From Flavobacterium gelatinilyticum (GTDB lineage: Bacteria > Bacteroidota > Bacteroidia > Flavobacteriales > Flavobacteriaceae), in the NCBI RefSeq assembly GCF_027111295.1, contig NZ_CP114287.1, positions 5,518,001-5,582,000 on the forward strand: a stretch of 64,000 nucleotides of DNA. The letters are read 5' to 3'. This document shows, in pieces, positions 1-7,418 of the stretch; position 1 is the stretch's first letter; the number at the start of each line of letters is the position of its first letter. A model generated the notes under the pieces. That model was not told the DNA's origin. It worked only from the letters and a program-made list of their open reading frames with translations, and ran no database searches. The translations under genes were made by a program, and so were the position numbers.

Positions 1-984
1 CACATTAGAAATAATCCTCTTGAATCGCTTCCTTCGGGACTAGAAAATATTCCGGAACTCGATTTGGAACTGGAAAAGAAAATGATTTTACTGGATTACA
101 CTTATAAAGGTGCAAATAATAGTGGCGTAATTCCTTATGACGACGAATTATTTTATGCACGAAACAATTCAGATTTAAATTCAAATCTTCAAAAAGCTAT
201 TAAAAAAACAGATTTTCAAGAATATGAAAATGGACTTTTTAAAATTGCGCGTCATGCAGTAAATTTTGTTACTACAACTCCAGATTCTTATGATGAATTG
301 GGGAATACCCGATTTGGAGGTATTCCAGATTTACCTTTAAATCTAGATTATCCAACAGTAAAAATAGATGATGAAGAAAAAGGATATCAGTTTATTGCTC
401 AGGTCAATTGTGCTTCAATAGCCAGCTTACAGGATTATCTGCCACGAACAGGAATACTTTATTTCTTTATTGAAGATCAGCAGGATTTTGCTCCAAAAGT
501 TCTTTATTATGATGGAGAAATGGACAAATTAAAATCGGCACGAGAATTAAATTTTGATGAAGAGTTTATCTATGATGAAGCTGGTATTTTCCATCCATTT
601 AAGGCTGATTCGGCAAAATGTGTAAGTCTTCCGTCGTTTTATAATGATGAACAGCACTATGAAAATATTGCGCCCGAATTAAAGGAATTAGAAGAGAAAT
701 ACGAAGAAGCTGAGGCGCTCCACGAAGCACTTTTGCCTTTTGATGCAAACTCTTCTCACGGAATTAACAGTTATGTTTTTAAACAGCATGATTCCCCTGA
801 AATTGAAGCTGTAAATACGTTTAAAGGAAAACCCGAAGAATGGATGGTACTTTTACGTGTAAACAGTGATAATAATCCGGGCTTTAGTTTTTGGGATGCA
901 GGCGAAATATATTTCGTTATTCACAAGAGCGATCTTGGAAAAAGAGATTTTTCAAATGTGTACTGCGGATTAGAAACCAGTTAG
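1..984 (+). CDS. Leucine-rich-repeat / DUF1963 (YwqG-like) protein, 5' end outside window
   Basis: The reading frame is open from base 1 with no start codon, so this is the 3' part of a longer gene. The first codons read as the end of a leucine-rich repeat (NNPLESLPSGLENIPEL). They run straight into about 300 residues of the DUF1963/YwqG family, recognisable by the segment RFGGIPDLP, the QFIAQVNC strand and the GILYFFIEDQQ strand. DUF1963 proteins are cytoplasmic and of unknown function, and are often linked to repeat domains. A TTG at 64 could be read as a start, but the continuous LRR frame upstream argues against it. The family call is solid and the function is unknown. Confidence 0.8.
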   Translation, partial: HIRNNPLESLPSGLENIPELDLELEKKMILLDYTYKGANNSGVIPYDDELFYARNNSDLNSNLQKAIKKTDFQEYENGLFKIARHAVNFVTTTPDSYDELGNTRFGGIPDLPLNLDYPTVKIDDEEKGYQFIAQVNCASIASLQDYLPRTGILYFFIEDQQDFAPKVLYYDGEMDKLKSARELNFDEEFIYDEAGIFHPFKADSAKCVSLPSFYNDEQHYENIAPELKELEEKYEEAEALHEALLPFDANSSHGINSYVFKQHDSPEIEAVNTFKGKPEEWMVLLRVNSDNNPGFSFWDAGEIYFVIHKSDLGKRDFSNVYCGLETS

Positions 985-1110
985 ATGTTTAAGAAAATTT
1001 TGAAGTCTTCAATGCTAATTTAGACTGCATTAAAGTTTTATTAACAAAATGTAATTTGTCATTGGTTTATATTTGTAGGAAACAAATTAATTTTGAGAGT
1101 ATTAAAATCT

Positions 1111-1590
1111 ATGAGAAATAAACTTTTAAAAATTTCCTTTTTTCTTTTTCTCTTATTTTCAGTAAAAGGATATAACCAGAACGTAAAGCTTTTAAAGATC
1201 GATCAGTTAAACGAGAGAATCAAAAAAGGGCAGGACAGTACGTATGTAGTGAATTTTTGGGCAACCTGGTGTGCACCGTGCATTAAAGAATTACCGCATT
1301 TTGAAAAACTGGGAGCCGACCATAAATCAGAAAAACTGGCCGTTTTATTGGTAAGTCTGGATTTTAAATCAAAACTGGCTTCAAACGTAGTTCCGTTTGT
1401 AAAAAGAAAAAACCTGAAGAATGAAGTTTTTCTGCTTAACGAAAGCAGTCCGCAGGAATTCATTGACCGTATTGACCCAAGCTGGTCAGGCAGTATTCCC
1501 GCAACACTTTTTATTAAAGGCGATAAACGAAAATTTGTTGAAAGCGAATTTACCTACGAACAATTATTAACTGAATATAAAAAACTGTAA
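1111..1590 (+). CDS. Secreted TlpA/ResA-like thioredoxin
   Basis: This 159-residue protein starts with a hydrophobic signal peptide (MRNKLLKISFFLFLLFSVKG). A thioredoxin fold follows with the active-site motif WCAPC at about residues 53-57 in the context NFWATWCAPCIKELPHF, and a cis-proline region near SGSIPATLF. TlpA/ResA-type proteins reduce disulfides in the periplasm, for example in cytochrome c maturation. I chose the ATG at 1111 because the upstream TTG at 1093 would add a short charged stretch before the signal peptide. The next gene begins 3 bases after the stop and also encodes a secreted thioredoxin-fold protein, so the two are very probably co-transcribed. Confidence 0.88.
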   Translation: MRNKLLKISFFLFLLFSVKGYNQNVKLLKIDQLNERIKKGQDSTYVVNFWATWCAPCIKELPHFEKLGADHKSEKLAVLLVSLDFKSKLASNVVPFVKRKNLKNEVFLLNESSPQEFIDRIDPSWSGSIPATLFIKGDKRKFVESEFTYEQLLTEYKKL

Positions 1591-1593
1591 ACC

Positions 1594-2208
1594 ATGAAAA
1601 AAATAATCTTATTACTGACATTAGCATTTTCTGCTTTTCTGGCTCAGGCACAAACGGGCACAACTCTTAAAGCAGGAGACGCTGCACCAGATTTTAAACT
1701 GAAAAATGTAGATAATAAAGAAGTCTCTTTTGGAGCTTTTAAAGATGCAAAAGGATATATCGTAGTTTTTACTTGTAATACATGTCCTTACGCTGTAGGT
1801 TACGAGCAGAGAATTATCGATTTGGATAAAAAATTCAAACCGCAGGGATATCCGGTTATTGCTATTAATCCAAACGATCCGGAAGCTTCAACAGCAGATA
1901 CATTTGCTAAGATGCAGGATTTGGCAAAAGAGAAAAAATATCCTTTCCCATATTTATTTGATGCGGGACAAAAAATTACAGACGAATACGGAGCAAAACG
2001 CACACCTCACATTTTTATCGTTTCTAAAACTTCAAAAGGAAATGTGGTAGAATATGTAGGCGCAATCGACAACGATCCGGAAGGGAAGAATCCTCAAAAA
2101 ATAAAATATGCCGAAGATGTTATTGCATCTTTAAAAAGCGGTCAAAAACCAGCTGTAACGCAAACCAAAGAAATTGGCTGTACAGTAAAAAGAAAAGCGA
2201 AAGCTTAA
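1594..2208 (+). CDS. Secreted peroxiredoxin-like thioredoxin family protein
   Basis: This 204-residue protein has a clear signal peptide (MKKIILLLTLAFSAFLAQAQ). An AhpC/TSA-type redoxin domain follows, with GDAAPDFKLKNVDNKEVSF as the usual N-terminal strand and CNTCPYA (Cys61, Cys64) at the active site. The C-terminal half has the PRX-like pattern DEYGAKRTPHIFIV. Members of this subgroup are secreted or periplasmic thiol oxidoreductases whose substrates are mostly unknown. It is the second gene of a two-gene operon with the TlpA-like protein and ends at a strong bidirectional terminator. The C-terminal tail contains one further cysteine (GCTVKRKAKA). Confidence 0.85.
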   Translation: MKKIILLLTLAFSAFLAQAQTGTTLKAGDAAPDFKLKNVDNKEVSFGAFKDAKGYIVVFTCNTCPYAVGYEQRIIDLDKKFKPQGYPVIAINPNDPEASTADTFAKMQDLAKEKKYPFPYLFDAGQKITDEYGAKRTPHIFIVSKTSKGNVVEYVGAIDNDPEGKNPQKIKYAEDVIASLKSGQKPAVTQTKEIGCTVKRKAKA

Positions 2209-2230
2209 TTACCAGAAATTTAATTTGTTA

Positions 2231-2262
2231 AAAAATGCCTCAGAATATGAGGCATTTTTTTA
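2231..2262. terminator. Bidirectional intrinsic terminator
   Basis: The hairpin AATGCCTCA-GAATA-TGAGGCATT is flanked by an A-run on the left and a T-run on the right. It lies between the convergent thioredoxin operon and the AAA ATPase gene and can serve both. Confidence 0.8.
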
Positions 2263-2994
2263 TTGAATAACTTCGTTAAGCTTCTGCTGTTCTTTTAACT
2301 CCAGCTCAGCAATAATCTGTCTTTTCATTGTAGTGTGGATGTAATCTTTTGCTTCAGCATAAGAAATACTATATTTTCTTGGAATATCCTGAAAATGAAC
2401 CGGGAAATCAGCTAATAACTTTTCGTAGTAAACATTCAATTGTTCCTGATCCGGCATTTCAAATTGTAATTTTACCTGAAATCTTCTCAATAAAGCCGTA
2501 TCGATGCTGTTGTAATAATTGGTAGCACAGATTAACAAACTGTCGGTTGGGAAATAATCAATTAACTGGATTATCGTGTTTACCAAACGTTTCAATTCGG
2601 CTACATCCTTATCATCGTTATCACGGCTTTTCCCAATCTGGTCAAATTCATCCAGAAATAGAACCGCTTTTTCGCGGATCGCTTTATCAAAAATGGCTTT
2701 TACATTTTTAGAAGTCTCGCCAATTTTAGCATTAATTAAAGTGCTGAGGTTTATAATCACGATGCTTTTGTTTAAAGCTGTCGCAATTGCTTTTGCTGTT
2801 GTGGTTTTGCCACAGCCAGAATGTCCGTGAAGCAGTATTTTATTATCAACCTTAAGATTGTACTTTTTTAATTCGTCGATATATTTATGCTCCTTAATAA
2901 TTTGAGTCAAAGCCAATTTATTCTCTTCGCTGAAAAGAAGATCATCGAGCGCAATTTTTTCAGTATCAGTTACAACAAGTTCGTACAGATTCAT
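2260..2994 (-). CDS. AAA-family ATPase, single domain
   Basis: This 244-residue protein is essentially one AAA module. Walker A is GHSGCGKT (about residues 57-64), Walker B is VLFLDE (111-116), sensor 1 is ATN (157-159) and arginine-finger candidates lie in ALLRRF (about 170). It resembles the stand-alone FtsH/spastin-like ATPases that remodel proteins, but carries no protease, peptide-binding or membrane domain. I chose the ATG at 2994, since the longer frame would need a TTG at 3015. The neighbour on the same strand is a YggS-type gene whose stop lies 30 bases upstream, so co-transcription is likely. The client is unknown. Confidence 0.82.
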   Translation of the reverse strand: MNLYELVVTDTEKIALDDLLFSEENKLALTQIIKEHKYIDELKKYNLKVDNKILLHGHSGCGKTTTAKAIATALNKSIVIINLSTLINAKIGETSKNVKAIFDKAIREKAVLFLDEFDQIGKSRDNDDKDVAELKRLVNTIIQLIDYFPTDSLLICATNYYNSIDTALLRRFQVKLQFEMPDQEQLNVYYEKLLADFPVHFQDIPRKYSISYAEAKDYIHTTMKRQIIAELELKEQQKLNEVIQ

Positions 2995-3024
2995 TTTAGA
3001 TTGTATTTGGTGCAAAATTAGGCT

Positions 3025-3756
3025 TTATTCTGCAATATTCTCATTCCAGATTTCTTTTCCCAAAAATCGGTTTCCAAAAATAGAAGTTCCCACCCGCACC
3101 ATGTTTGAACCTTCGGCAATGGCGAGTTCCAAATCCTGCGACATTCCCATCGAAAGTTTTAAATCAGTTATACCGTCAATTTTGGCATTGTAGATTTCAT
3201 CTCGTATTTCCCGAAGCAATCGGAGAGAAGGTCTCATTTTTTCCTTTTCGACATCTAATAAACCAATCGTCATTAACCCTTTGATTGTAAGAGTTTCATA
3301 TTGCTTTATTTCTCTTATAAATGAAATAACTGCATCTGGAGCCAGACCAAATTTGCTTTCCTCAAAAGAAGTATTGACCTGAACGAAAACATCAAGTTTT
3401 CTGCCTTCTTTCTGCAATTGTTTGTCTAATTCCTGCGCAAGACTTAATCGGTCAAGAGATTGAATACAAGTTGCATATTTTAAAACATCTTTGATTTTGT
3501 TCGTCTGAAGATGACCAATAAAATGACGTTCAATATTAAGATTTCGTAGTTCCGAATCTTTATCACGGAGTTCCTGCATCTTATTTTCGCCCATTAAAGT
3601 TTCTCCGGCTTCAATGGCAATACGGATTTTTTCGGCAGGTACCGTTTTCGTTGCAAGCAATAACTGAACATCAGCCGAATCTCTGCCTGCGGTTTTACAG
3701 GCGTTTTCTATTCGCTCATGCACCTGTTTTAAATTCAAAATAATATCCTCTTTCAT
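3025..3756 (-). CDS. yggS: YggS/PROSC-type pyridoxal-phosphate homeostasis protein
   Basis: This 243-residue protein has the family hallmarks. The PLP lysine sits in LLLATKTVP (Lys37), followed by the GEN motif (about 57), FIGHLQTNK (about 79-87) and the C-terminal phosphate-binding pattern SMGMSQDLELAI followed by MVRVGTSIFG. YggS proteins bind PLP, fold like the N-terminal barrel of alanine racemase, and buffer cellular vitamin B6 without a known catalytic reaction. The ATG at 3756 gives the standard family length, while a longer frame reaching 3855 adds a non-homologous leader. A TAACTTTG that matches the -7 consensus lies only 5 bases before this ATG, so the message may be nearly leaderless. 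Confidence 0.92.
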   Translation of the reverse strand: MKEDIILNLKQVHERIENACKTAGRDSADVQLLLATKTVPAEKIRIAIEAGETLMGENKMQELRDKDSELRNLNIERHFIGHLQTNKIKDVLKYATCIQSLDRLSLAQELDKQLQKEGRKLDVFVQVNTSFEESKFGLAPDAVISFIREIKQYETLTIKGLMTIGLLDVEKEKMRPSLRLLREIRDEIYNAKIDGITDLKLSMGMSQDLELAIAEGSNMVRVGTSIFGNRFLGKEIWNENIAE

Positions 3757-3870
3757 AAGTGCAAAGTTATCAAGGTGTTGGATTGTAAAAAAGATCCAGT
3801 TTTTTCTATCTGAAGTAGTCCAGAGTATAGACCAGAAAATGTCCAAAATTGACAAAACTGGATGATTTAG

Positions 3871-3895
3871 TAGTTAGGATACCTAACTAATTTTG
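3871..3895 (+). promoter_or_regulatory. MarR-type operator overlapping a -7 promoter element
   Basis: TAGTTAGG-ATA-CCTAACTA (3871-3889) is a perfect 8-bp inverted repeat of the kind bound by MarR-family dimers. TAATTTTG (3888-3895) fits the Bacteroidota -7 consensus TAnnTTTG and overlaps the right arm by two bases, so a bound repressor should block the promoter. Transcription would begin near 3902, which favours the ATG at 3931 for the thioredoxin gene. A MarR gene lies 1 kb downstream. Confidence 0.6.
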
Positions 3896-3930
3896 TCCTG
3901 ACAATGAAGTCAAAATTAAATCAAATCAAA

Positions 3931-4158
3931 ATGAGCAAATCAATTTTTTATCACGCAGGCTGTCCGGTTTGCGTAAGCGCAGAACACGACATTTTAAATT
4001 TAGTTCAGGATGTTGAAGTAGTAAATATTGGAGAAGACAGATCTCGTATTGGCGAAGCTCAAAAAGCGGGAGTACAATCGGTTCCGGCTTTGGTTACACC
4101 AAACGGAAATGTACTGCACATTAATTTTGGAGCCTCTATGGAGGATGTGATTGGGTAA
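3931..4158 (+). CDS. Small cytoplasmic thioredoxin-fold protein (CPVC)
   Basis: This 75-residue protein has a glutaredoxin/thioredoxin-type fold. The redox motif CPVC (Cys11-Cys14) lies in FYHAGCPVCVSAEHDI and the cis-Pro loop reads GVQSVPALVTPNG. There is no signal peptide, so it acts in the cytoplasm. An in-frame ATG at 3904 would add 9 residues, but it lies almost at the predicted transcription start, so I prefer 3931. The gene sits behind a MarR-type palindrome and ahead of a DUF2024 gene and a MarR gene. This suggests a small redox-responsive regulon. Its electron donor and substrate are unknown. Confidence 0.75.
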   Translation: MSKSIFYHAGCPVCVSAEHDILNLVQDVEVVNIGEDRSRIGEAQKAGVQSVPALVTPNGNVLHINFGASMEDVIG

Positions 4159-4162
4159 ATAT

Positions 4163-4200
4163 AAAGACCTCTTTGGGGTAGATCCCGAAGAGGTTTTTAT
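4163..4200 (+). terminator. Intrinsic terminator after the CPVC thioredoxin gene
   Basis: AAGACCTCTTTGGGG...CCCGAAGAGGTTTTT forms a stem with a following T-run 5-40 bases after the stop codon. Confidence 0.65.
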
Positions 4201-4220
4201 TAAACAAAGAATTTAATTTT

Positions 4221-4357
4221 TTTAACACATAGGAACATAGTTTTTACGAACGTGGTAGTAGACGTTTCACTCATTGAAACAAACATAGCTATGTGTCAAA
4301 ACTAGTTTTTTGAAATACTTTTTTTAGAGATTGCAAACCTATGTTCCTATGTGTTTA
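4221..4357. repeat. Repeat family A, copy 1 (about 137 bp, terminal inverted repeats)
   Basis: The ends are inverted copies of TTAACACATAGGAACATAG / CTATGTTCCTATGTGTTTA. Inside are CGTTTCACT, CTATGTGT and ACTAGTT blocks shared with copies at 4697-4836 and 44473-44629. No coding capacity was seen. It resembles a MITE or REP-type palindromic element. Confidence 0.75.
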
Positions 4358-4398
4358 AATAAATTTAAATACAACAACAAACAATAAACAATAAAAAT

Positions 4399-4662
4399 AT
4401 GAAAGTAGCAGTATGGGATACTTATGTAACCCGAAAAGACGGAAAAATTATGCATTTTGATATTCTGGTTGATGAGAATACAGTTGATACCAATCAGATT
4501 TTCGAATATGGAAAAGAATATCTTAAAACAGTTTCTCAGGAAGGTCAGCCATTGACTTCAAATGAATGTCGATTTTGCCACATTGATAAAGCGCCGGCAG
4601 AAATTGAAAATCAAATTCGCGAGAACGGATTTTCGATTATTGAAATGGAAAACTGTAATTAA
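4399..4662 (+). CDS. DUF2024 family protein
   Basis: This 87-residue cytoplasmic protein starts MKVAVWDTYVTRKDGK and carries the DUF2024 pattern: the HFDILV strand, a conserved YGKEYL helix and a CxxCH element (Cys57, Cys60, His61 in NECRFCHID). The function of the family is unknown, and the CxxCH could bind a metal or be redox-active. It lies between two copies of repeat family A and downstream of a CPVC thioredoxin. A MarR gene follows on the same strand. No strong promoter was recognised directly upstream. Confidence 0.8.
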   Translation: MKVAVWDTYVTRKDGKIMHFDILVDENTVDTNQIFEYGKEYLKTVSQEGQPLTSNECRFCHIDKAPAEIENQIRENGFSIIEMENCN

Positions 4663-4696
4663 TTTTCAATCTGATTGATCCTTTGGGTGAAATTTT

Positions 4697-4836
4697 TTTA
4701 ACACATAGAAACATAGACATATAAACTTAAAAAAGGCGTTTCACTAGTTTAAATGCAAATAGTTTAGCTATGTGTGGAAACTAGTTTCTTCTACTTTCTT
4801 TTTTTGACACAAAAATCTATGTCTCTATGTGTTAAA
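4697..4836. repeat. Repeat family A, copy 2 (about 140 bp)
   Basis: The left end TTTAACACATAGAAACATAG and right end CTATGTCTCTATGTGTTAAA are inverted repeats. The internal GGCGTTTCACT, CTATGTGT and ACTAGTTT blocks match copies 1 and 3. Together with copy 1 it brackets the DUF2024 gene. Confidence 0.75.
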
Positions 4837-4871
4837 GCGATTGTACCTAACGTGTTCCGATTATTAATTCT

Positions 4872-4910
4872 ATAGACTGAAAGTGTGGGGACTTTCAGTC
4901 TATTTTTTTA
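4872..4910 (+). terminator. Strong intrinsic terminator or attenuator directly before the MarR gene
   Basis: ATAGACTGAAAGT-GTGGGG-ACTTTCAGTCTAT is a perfect 13-bp stem followed by seven T residues. It ends only 10 bases before the MarR start codon at 4921. It may end DUF2024 transcription, or act as an attenuator if the MarR message starts upstream. Confidence 0.75.
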
Positions 4911-4920
4911 ATCTTGTAGT

Positions 4921-5526
4921 ATGAAAAATATCTTCGACTTAGAAATACAAAACAATAGTGTAGACGGAAAAATTGTAGCCGGATTAGAACGTTTGTCTCA
5001 GGTTTTTAAAGTTTTGTTATGGGAAAAAGCCAAAAAACACGATTTGAGTCCGATACAGATTCAGATTTTGATTTTTATAAAACACCATTCCGCAGCGAAA
5101 ACAACGGTTAGTTATCTGTCTAAAGAATTCAATTTGACCAAAGCGACTGTAAGTGATACGATTAAAATTTTGGAGAGAAAAGAATACATTTCTAAAATTG
5201 AAAATGAGAAAGATTCCAGAAGTTACAGCATGGAACTGACCGCAAAAGGTTTAGAAATAGTTCTTTTAACCGAAGATTTTACAGATCCGTTATTTGATTT
5301 GGTTGCTCAAAGATCAGAAAATGATAAAACGATTCTCTGGAAAAATATGACTTCTATTATTGAGCAATTACATAATTTACAAGTCATAAACGTACAAAGC
5401 ACTTGTTATAACTGTGGTTATTTTGTACAGCGAGACGGAAAAAAACATTGCCAATTGATGGATATTCCTTTAAAAACAAACGATATCAGACTCGATTGTC
5501 CAGATCATAAAGCGGTTCGTTTATAA
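4921..5526 (+). CDS. MarR-family regulator with a cysteine-rich C-terminal extension
   Basis: This is a 201-residue protein. Residues 1-150 are a MarR winged helix: VSYLSKEFNLTKATVSDTIK is the recognition region and ENEKDSRSYSMELTAKG the wing. MarR proteins usually end near residue 150. Here about 50 extra residues carry Cys162, Cys165, Cys177, Cys193 and His196, a likely zinc-ribbon or iron-sulfur site (pattern CxxC-x11-C-x15-C). A good operator candidate is the palindrome at 3871-3889, and the half-site CCTAAC recurs at about 4846. The 3' end overlaps the convergent MocR gene by 6 bases. The start is 10 bases after a terminator hairpin. The ligand is unknown; redox or metal sensing is an inference from the cysteines and the thioredoxin gene upstream. 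Confidence 0.85.
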   Translation: MKNIFDLEIQNNSVDGKIVAGLERLSQVFKVLLWEKAKKHDLSPIQIQILIFIKHHSAAKTTVSYLSKEFNLTKATVSDTIKILERKEYISKIENEKDSRSYSMELTAKGLEIVLLTEDFTDPLFDLVAQRSENDKTILWKNMTSIIEQLHNLQVINVQSTCYNCGYFVQRDGKKHCQLMDIPLKTNDIRLDCPDHKAVRL

Positions 5527-6933
5527 ATATTTTGCAAGCGCTGTAATTCCTTCCTGCAATTGTTCTTCGGTTAAAGAGGCGTAACCCAGTCTAAAACCAT
5601 TTATTGGACTGTCAAAACTGAACTTATCAGGATTTATAATTTTGATTCCTTTAGAAAGTAATTCGGTGCAGATTTTCTCTGTATCGACTATTTTATTAGG
5701 AACAATCCAAAACGCCAGACCGCCTTCGGGTTTGGTAAAAACGGCTTTATCTTTAAGGTGTTGATTGCACAAACTTTCGAAATAATCTCTTTTTGCCTTG
5801 TAAATCAGGTTTGTTTTTTTTAGATGCCTTTTGATTTTTCCTTCGTTAATAAGATTCAAAACCGCTTCTTCCATAATATTATCACCTTGCACATCAATAA
5901 TTTTTCGATGATTCGCAGCTTTCTGAACATTTTCAGCAGAACTTACCAAATAACCAATTCGAAGTGCCGGAGCTACAATCTTACTTAATGTGCCAATGTA
6001 AATAAAGTTCTTCGCATTGCTGTAACTTGAAATAGGCAGAATTGGGCGTTGTCCAAAATGAAATTCATTATCATAATCATCTTCTATAATCGTAAATCCG
6101 TATTGATTAGAAAGTTCAATGAGCTTTAAACGTTTTTTTAAACTCATTGTAACCGAAGTTGGATATTGATGATGCGGTGTTAAATAAATGGCTTTTATAG
6201 TGGGATTTTTCTTCAGATGTTTTTCGACTTCATTTAAATCCAAACCATCTTTATCGACGCTTATCGGGATTAATGAAGCACCTGCGTTTTCAAAAGCCTG
6301 CCATGCCGGTTTATATCCCGGATTTTCTATCATTACAAAATCACCTTTAGACAATAAACAATGCGAAGCCAGATACATCGCCATCTGACTGCCTCGTGTA
6401 ATGCAGATTTGTTCCAGAGAAACATTCATCCCTCTTTTAAAATTCAGCATTTGTACGATCGCTTTTCGGAATTCCAGATTCCCAAATTCATTACTGTAAC
6501 CCATAATCTGCCAGCGCGATTTTCGGTTGAATATTTCTCGGTAAGCACGGGCAAGATCGTTCATTGGTGCAAGTCGGCTGTCTGGAAAGCCATCATCAAA
6601 AACAAGATACGGTTTTGATTCTTCAATAGAAATATTCGGTTTGGTTTCTGAATTTTTATTAGAATTTACTTCCGGAAGAATATCGGCAATAAAAGTTCCT
6701 TTACGATCCATTGTAACCAGCCAGCCTTCGGCAATCAAAACATCTAGTGCTTCTATAACCGTATTTCGGTTTACGTTTAATAATCCCGCTAATTGCCGGC
6801 TTCCTGGCAATGCATTACCGCTTGTTAGTTTGCCTGATTTAACGGCATTGATGATCGCATCTGCAATTTGCAAATACAATGCTTTGTCTGATTTTTTATC
6901 TAAATGAATTTCGAATTGCCAAGGTCGTAACAT
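5521..6933 (-). CDS. MocR/PdxR-type GntR-aminotransferase transcriptional regulator
   Basis: This 470-residue protein joins an N-terminal GntR winged helix (about 10-85; LPGSRQLAGLLNVNRNTVIEAL) to a class I aminotransferase fold (about 110-470). Cofactor residues are visible: TPHHQYPT (252-259), EDDYDNEF (about 284-291) and the PLP lysine in GTLSKIVAP (Lys318). Such proteins sense PLP or an amino-acid adduct. PdxR activates vitamin B6 synthesis genes, while others control GABA or taurine use. No pdxST gene is adjacent, so the target is unknown. A YggS-type PLP buffer gene lies 1.8 kb away. Length and motifs are complete. Confidence 0.88.
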   Translation of the reverse strand: MLRPWQFEIHLDKKSDKALYLQIADAIINAVKSGKLTSGNALPGSRQLAGLLNVNRNTVIEALDVLIAEGWLVTMDRKGTFIADILPEVNSNKNSETKPNISIEESKPYLVFDDGFPDSRLAPMNDLARAYREIFNRKSRWQIMGYSNEFGNLEFRKAIVQMLNFKRGMNVSLEQICITRGSQMAMYLASHCLLSKGDFVMIENPGYKPAWQAFENAGASLIPISVDKDGLDLNEVEKHLKKNPTIKAIYLTPHHQYPTSVTMSLKKRLKLIELSNQYGFTIIEDDYDNEFHFGQRPILPISSYSNAKNFIYIGTLSKIVAPALRIGYLVSSAENVQKAANHRKIIDVQGDNIMEEAVLNLINEGKIKRHLKKTNLIYKAKRDYFESLCNQHLKDKAVFTKPEGGLAFWIVPNKIVDTEKICTELLSKGIKIINPDKFSFDSPINGFRLGYASLTEEQLQEGITALAKYL

Positions 6934-7086
6934 CTGGTCTGTCTTTTAGTGTTTAAATTGTGCTAAATAAACAGACCAAATTTACAAAAGGCTTTTTGAA
7001 TATGAAGTTTTACCTGAGTTTTTCTTCAAGCCCGTTGTTTTATTTTAGATAACTAAATGTAGAAAAAAATATACTTTTTTTTTAAT

Positions 7087-7122
7087 GAAAAAAGCTTGCA
7101 GTTATCTGTCTACAAGCTTTTT
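7087..7122 (-). terminator. Intrinsic terminator overlapping the DUF3861 stop codon
   Basis: AAAGCTTG...CAAGCTTT is a stem whose right part contains the last codons of the minus-strand DUF3861 gene. A long T-run follows on the minus strand (A/T-rich 7070-7090). Confidence 0.65.
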
Positions 7123-7403
7123 AGTTTTTTCATAAATACCGGAAAAACATCGTTTAATTCATTAAATAAAGGATTTTTACGGTGCTTTAATTTGATTTCG
7201 CTGAATAATTTCAGTCCAATGGCAAACTGTGTGGCCTCATGCGGATTTTCGAATATATTTTTGTCTTTGATTCTTTCTATAATTCCGAATATTTCGTCGT
7301 GATTGTCAAACTCAATTCCAAGTTCTTTTGCAGGTTCAGTTTCGCCGTTTGCGTATTCTTTCAGGCTTAGAGTAAGGTAATATTTATTTGATCTTTTTTC
7401 CAT
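7110..7403 (-). CDS. DUF3861 domain protein
   Basis: This 97-residue cytoplasmic protein matches DUF3861 in length and pattern: NKYYLTLSLKEYANGE at the start, then FDNHDEIFGIIERI, then a C-terminal segment FNELNDVFPVFMKKLKSL. The function of the family is unknown. The gene lies 15 bases downstream of the LytTR regulator on the same strand, so it probably belongs to the histidine kinase/response regulator transcript. It is the last gene before a terminator that overlaps its stop codon. Confidence 0.75.
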   Translation of the reverse strand: MEKRSNKYYLTLSLKEYANGETEPAKELGIEFDNHDEIFGIIERIKDKNIFENPHEATQFAIGLKLFSEIKLKHRKNPLFNELNDVFPVFMKKLKSL

Positions 7404-7418
7404 GATATTGAATCTGTT

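Noticed and set aside
3757..3855. 33-residue N-terminal extension of the YggS-type protein
   Set aside because: It lacks family similarity and the ATG at 3756 gives the standard length.
4221..4836. Possible CRISPR array because of repeated AACACATAG/CTATGTG units
   Set aside because: Only a few inverted, unequally spaced copies with no unique spacers and no cas genes; fits a palindromic element instead.
5521..5526. Overlap of the MarR and MocR gene ends as possible assembly or annotation error
   Set aside because: A 6-base tail-to-tail overlap with both stops intact is ordinary in compact genomes.
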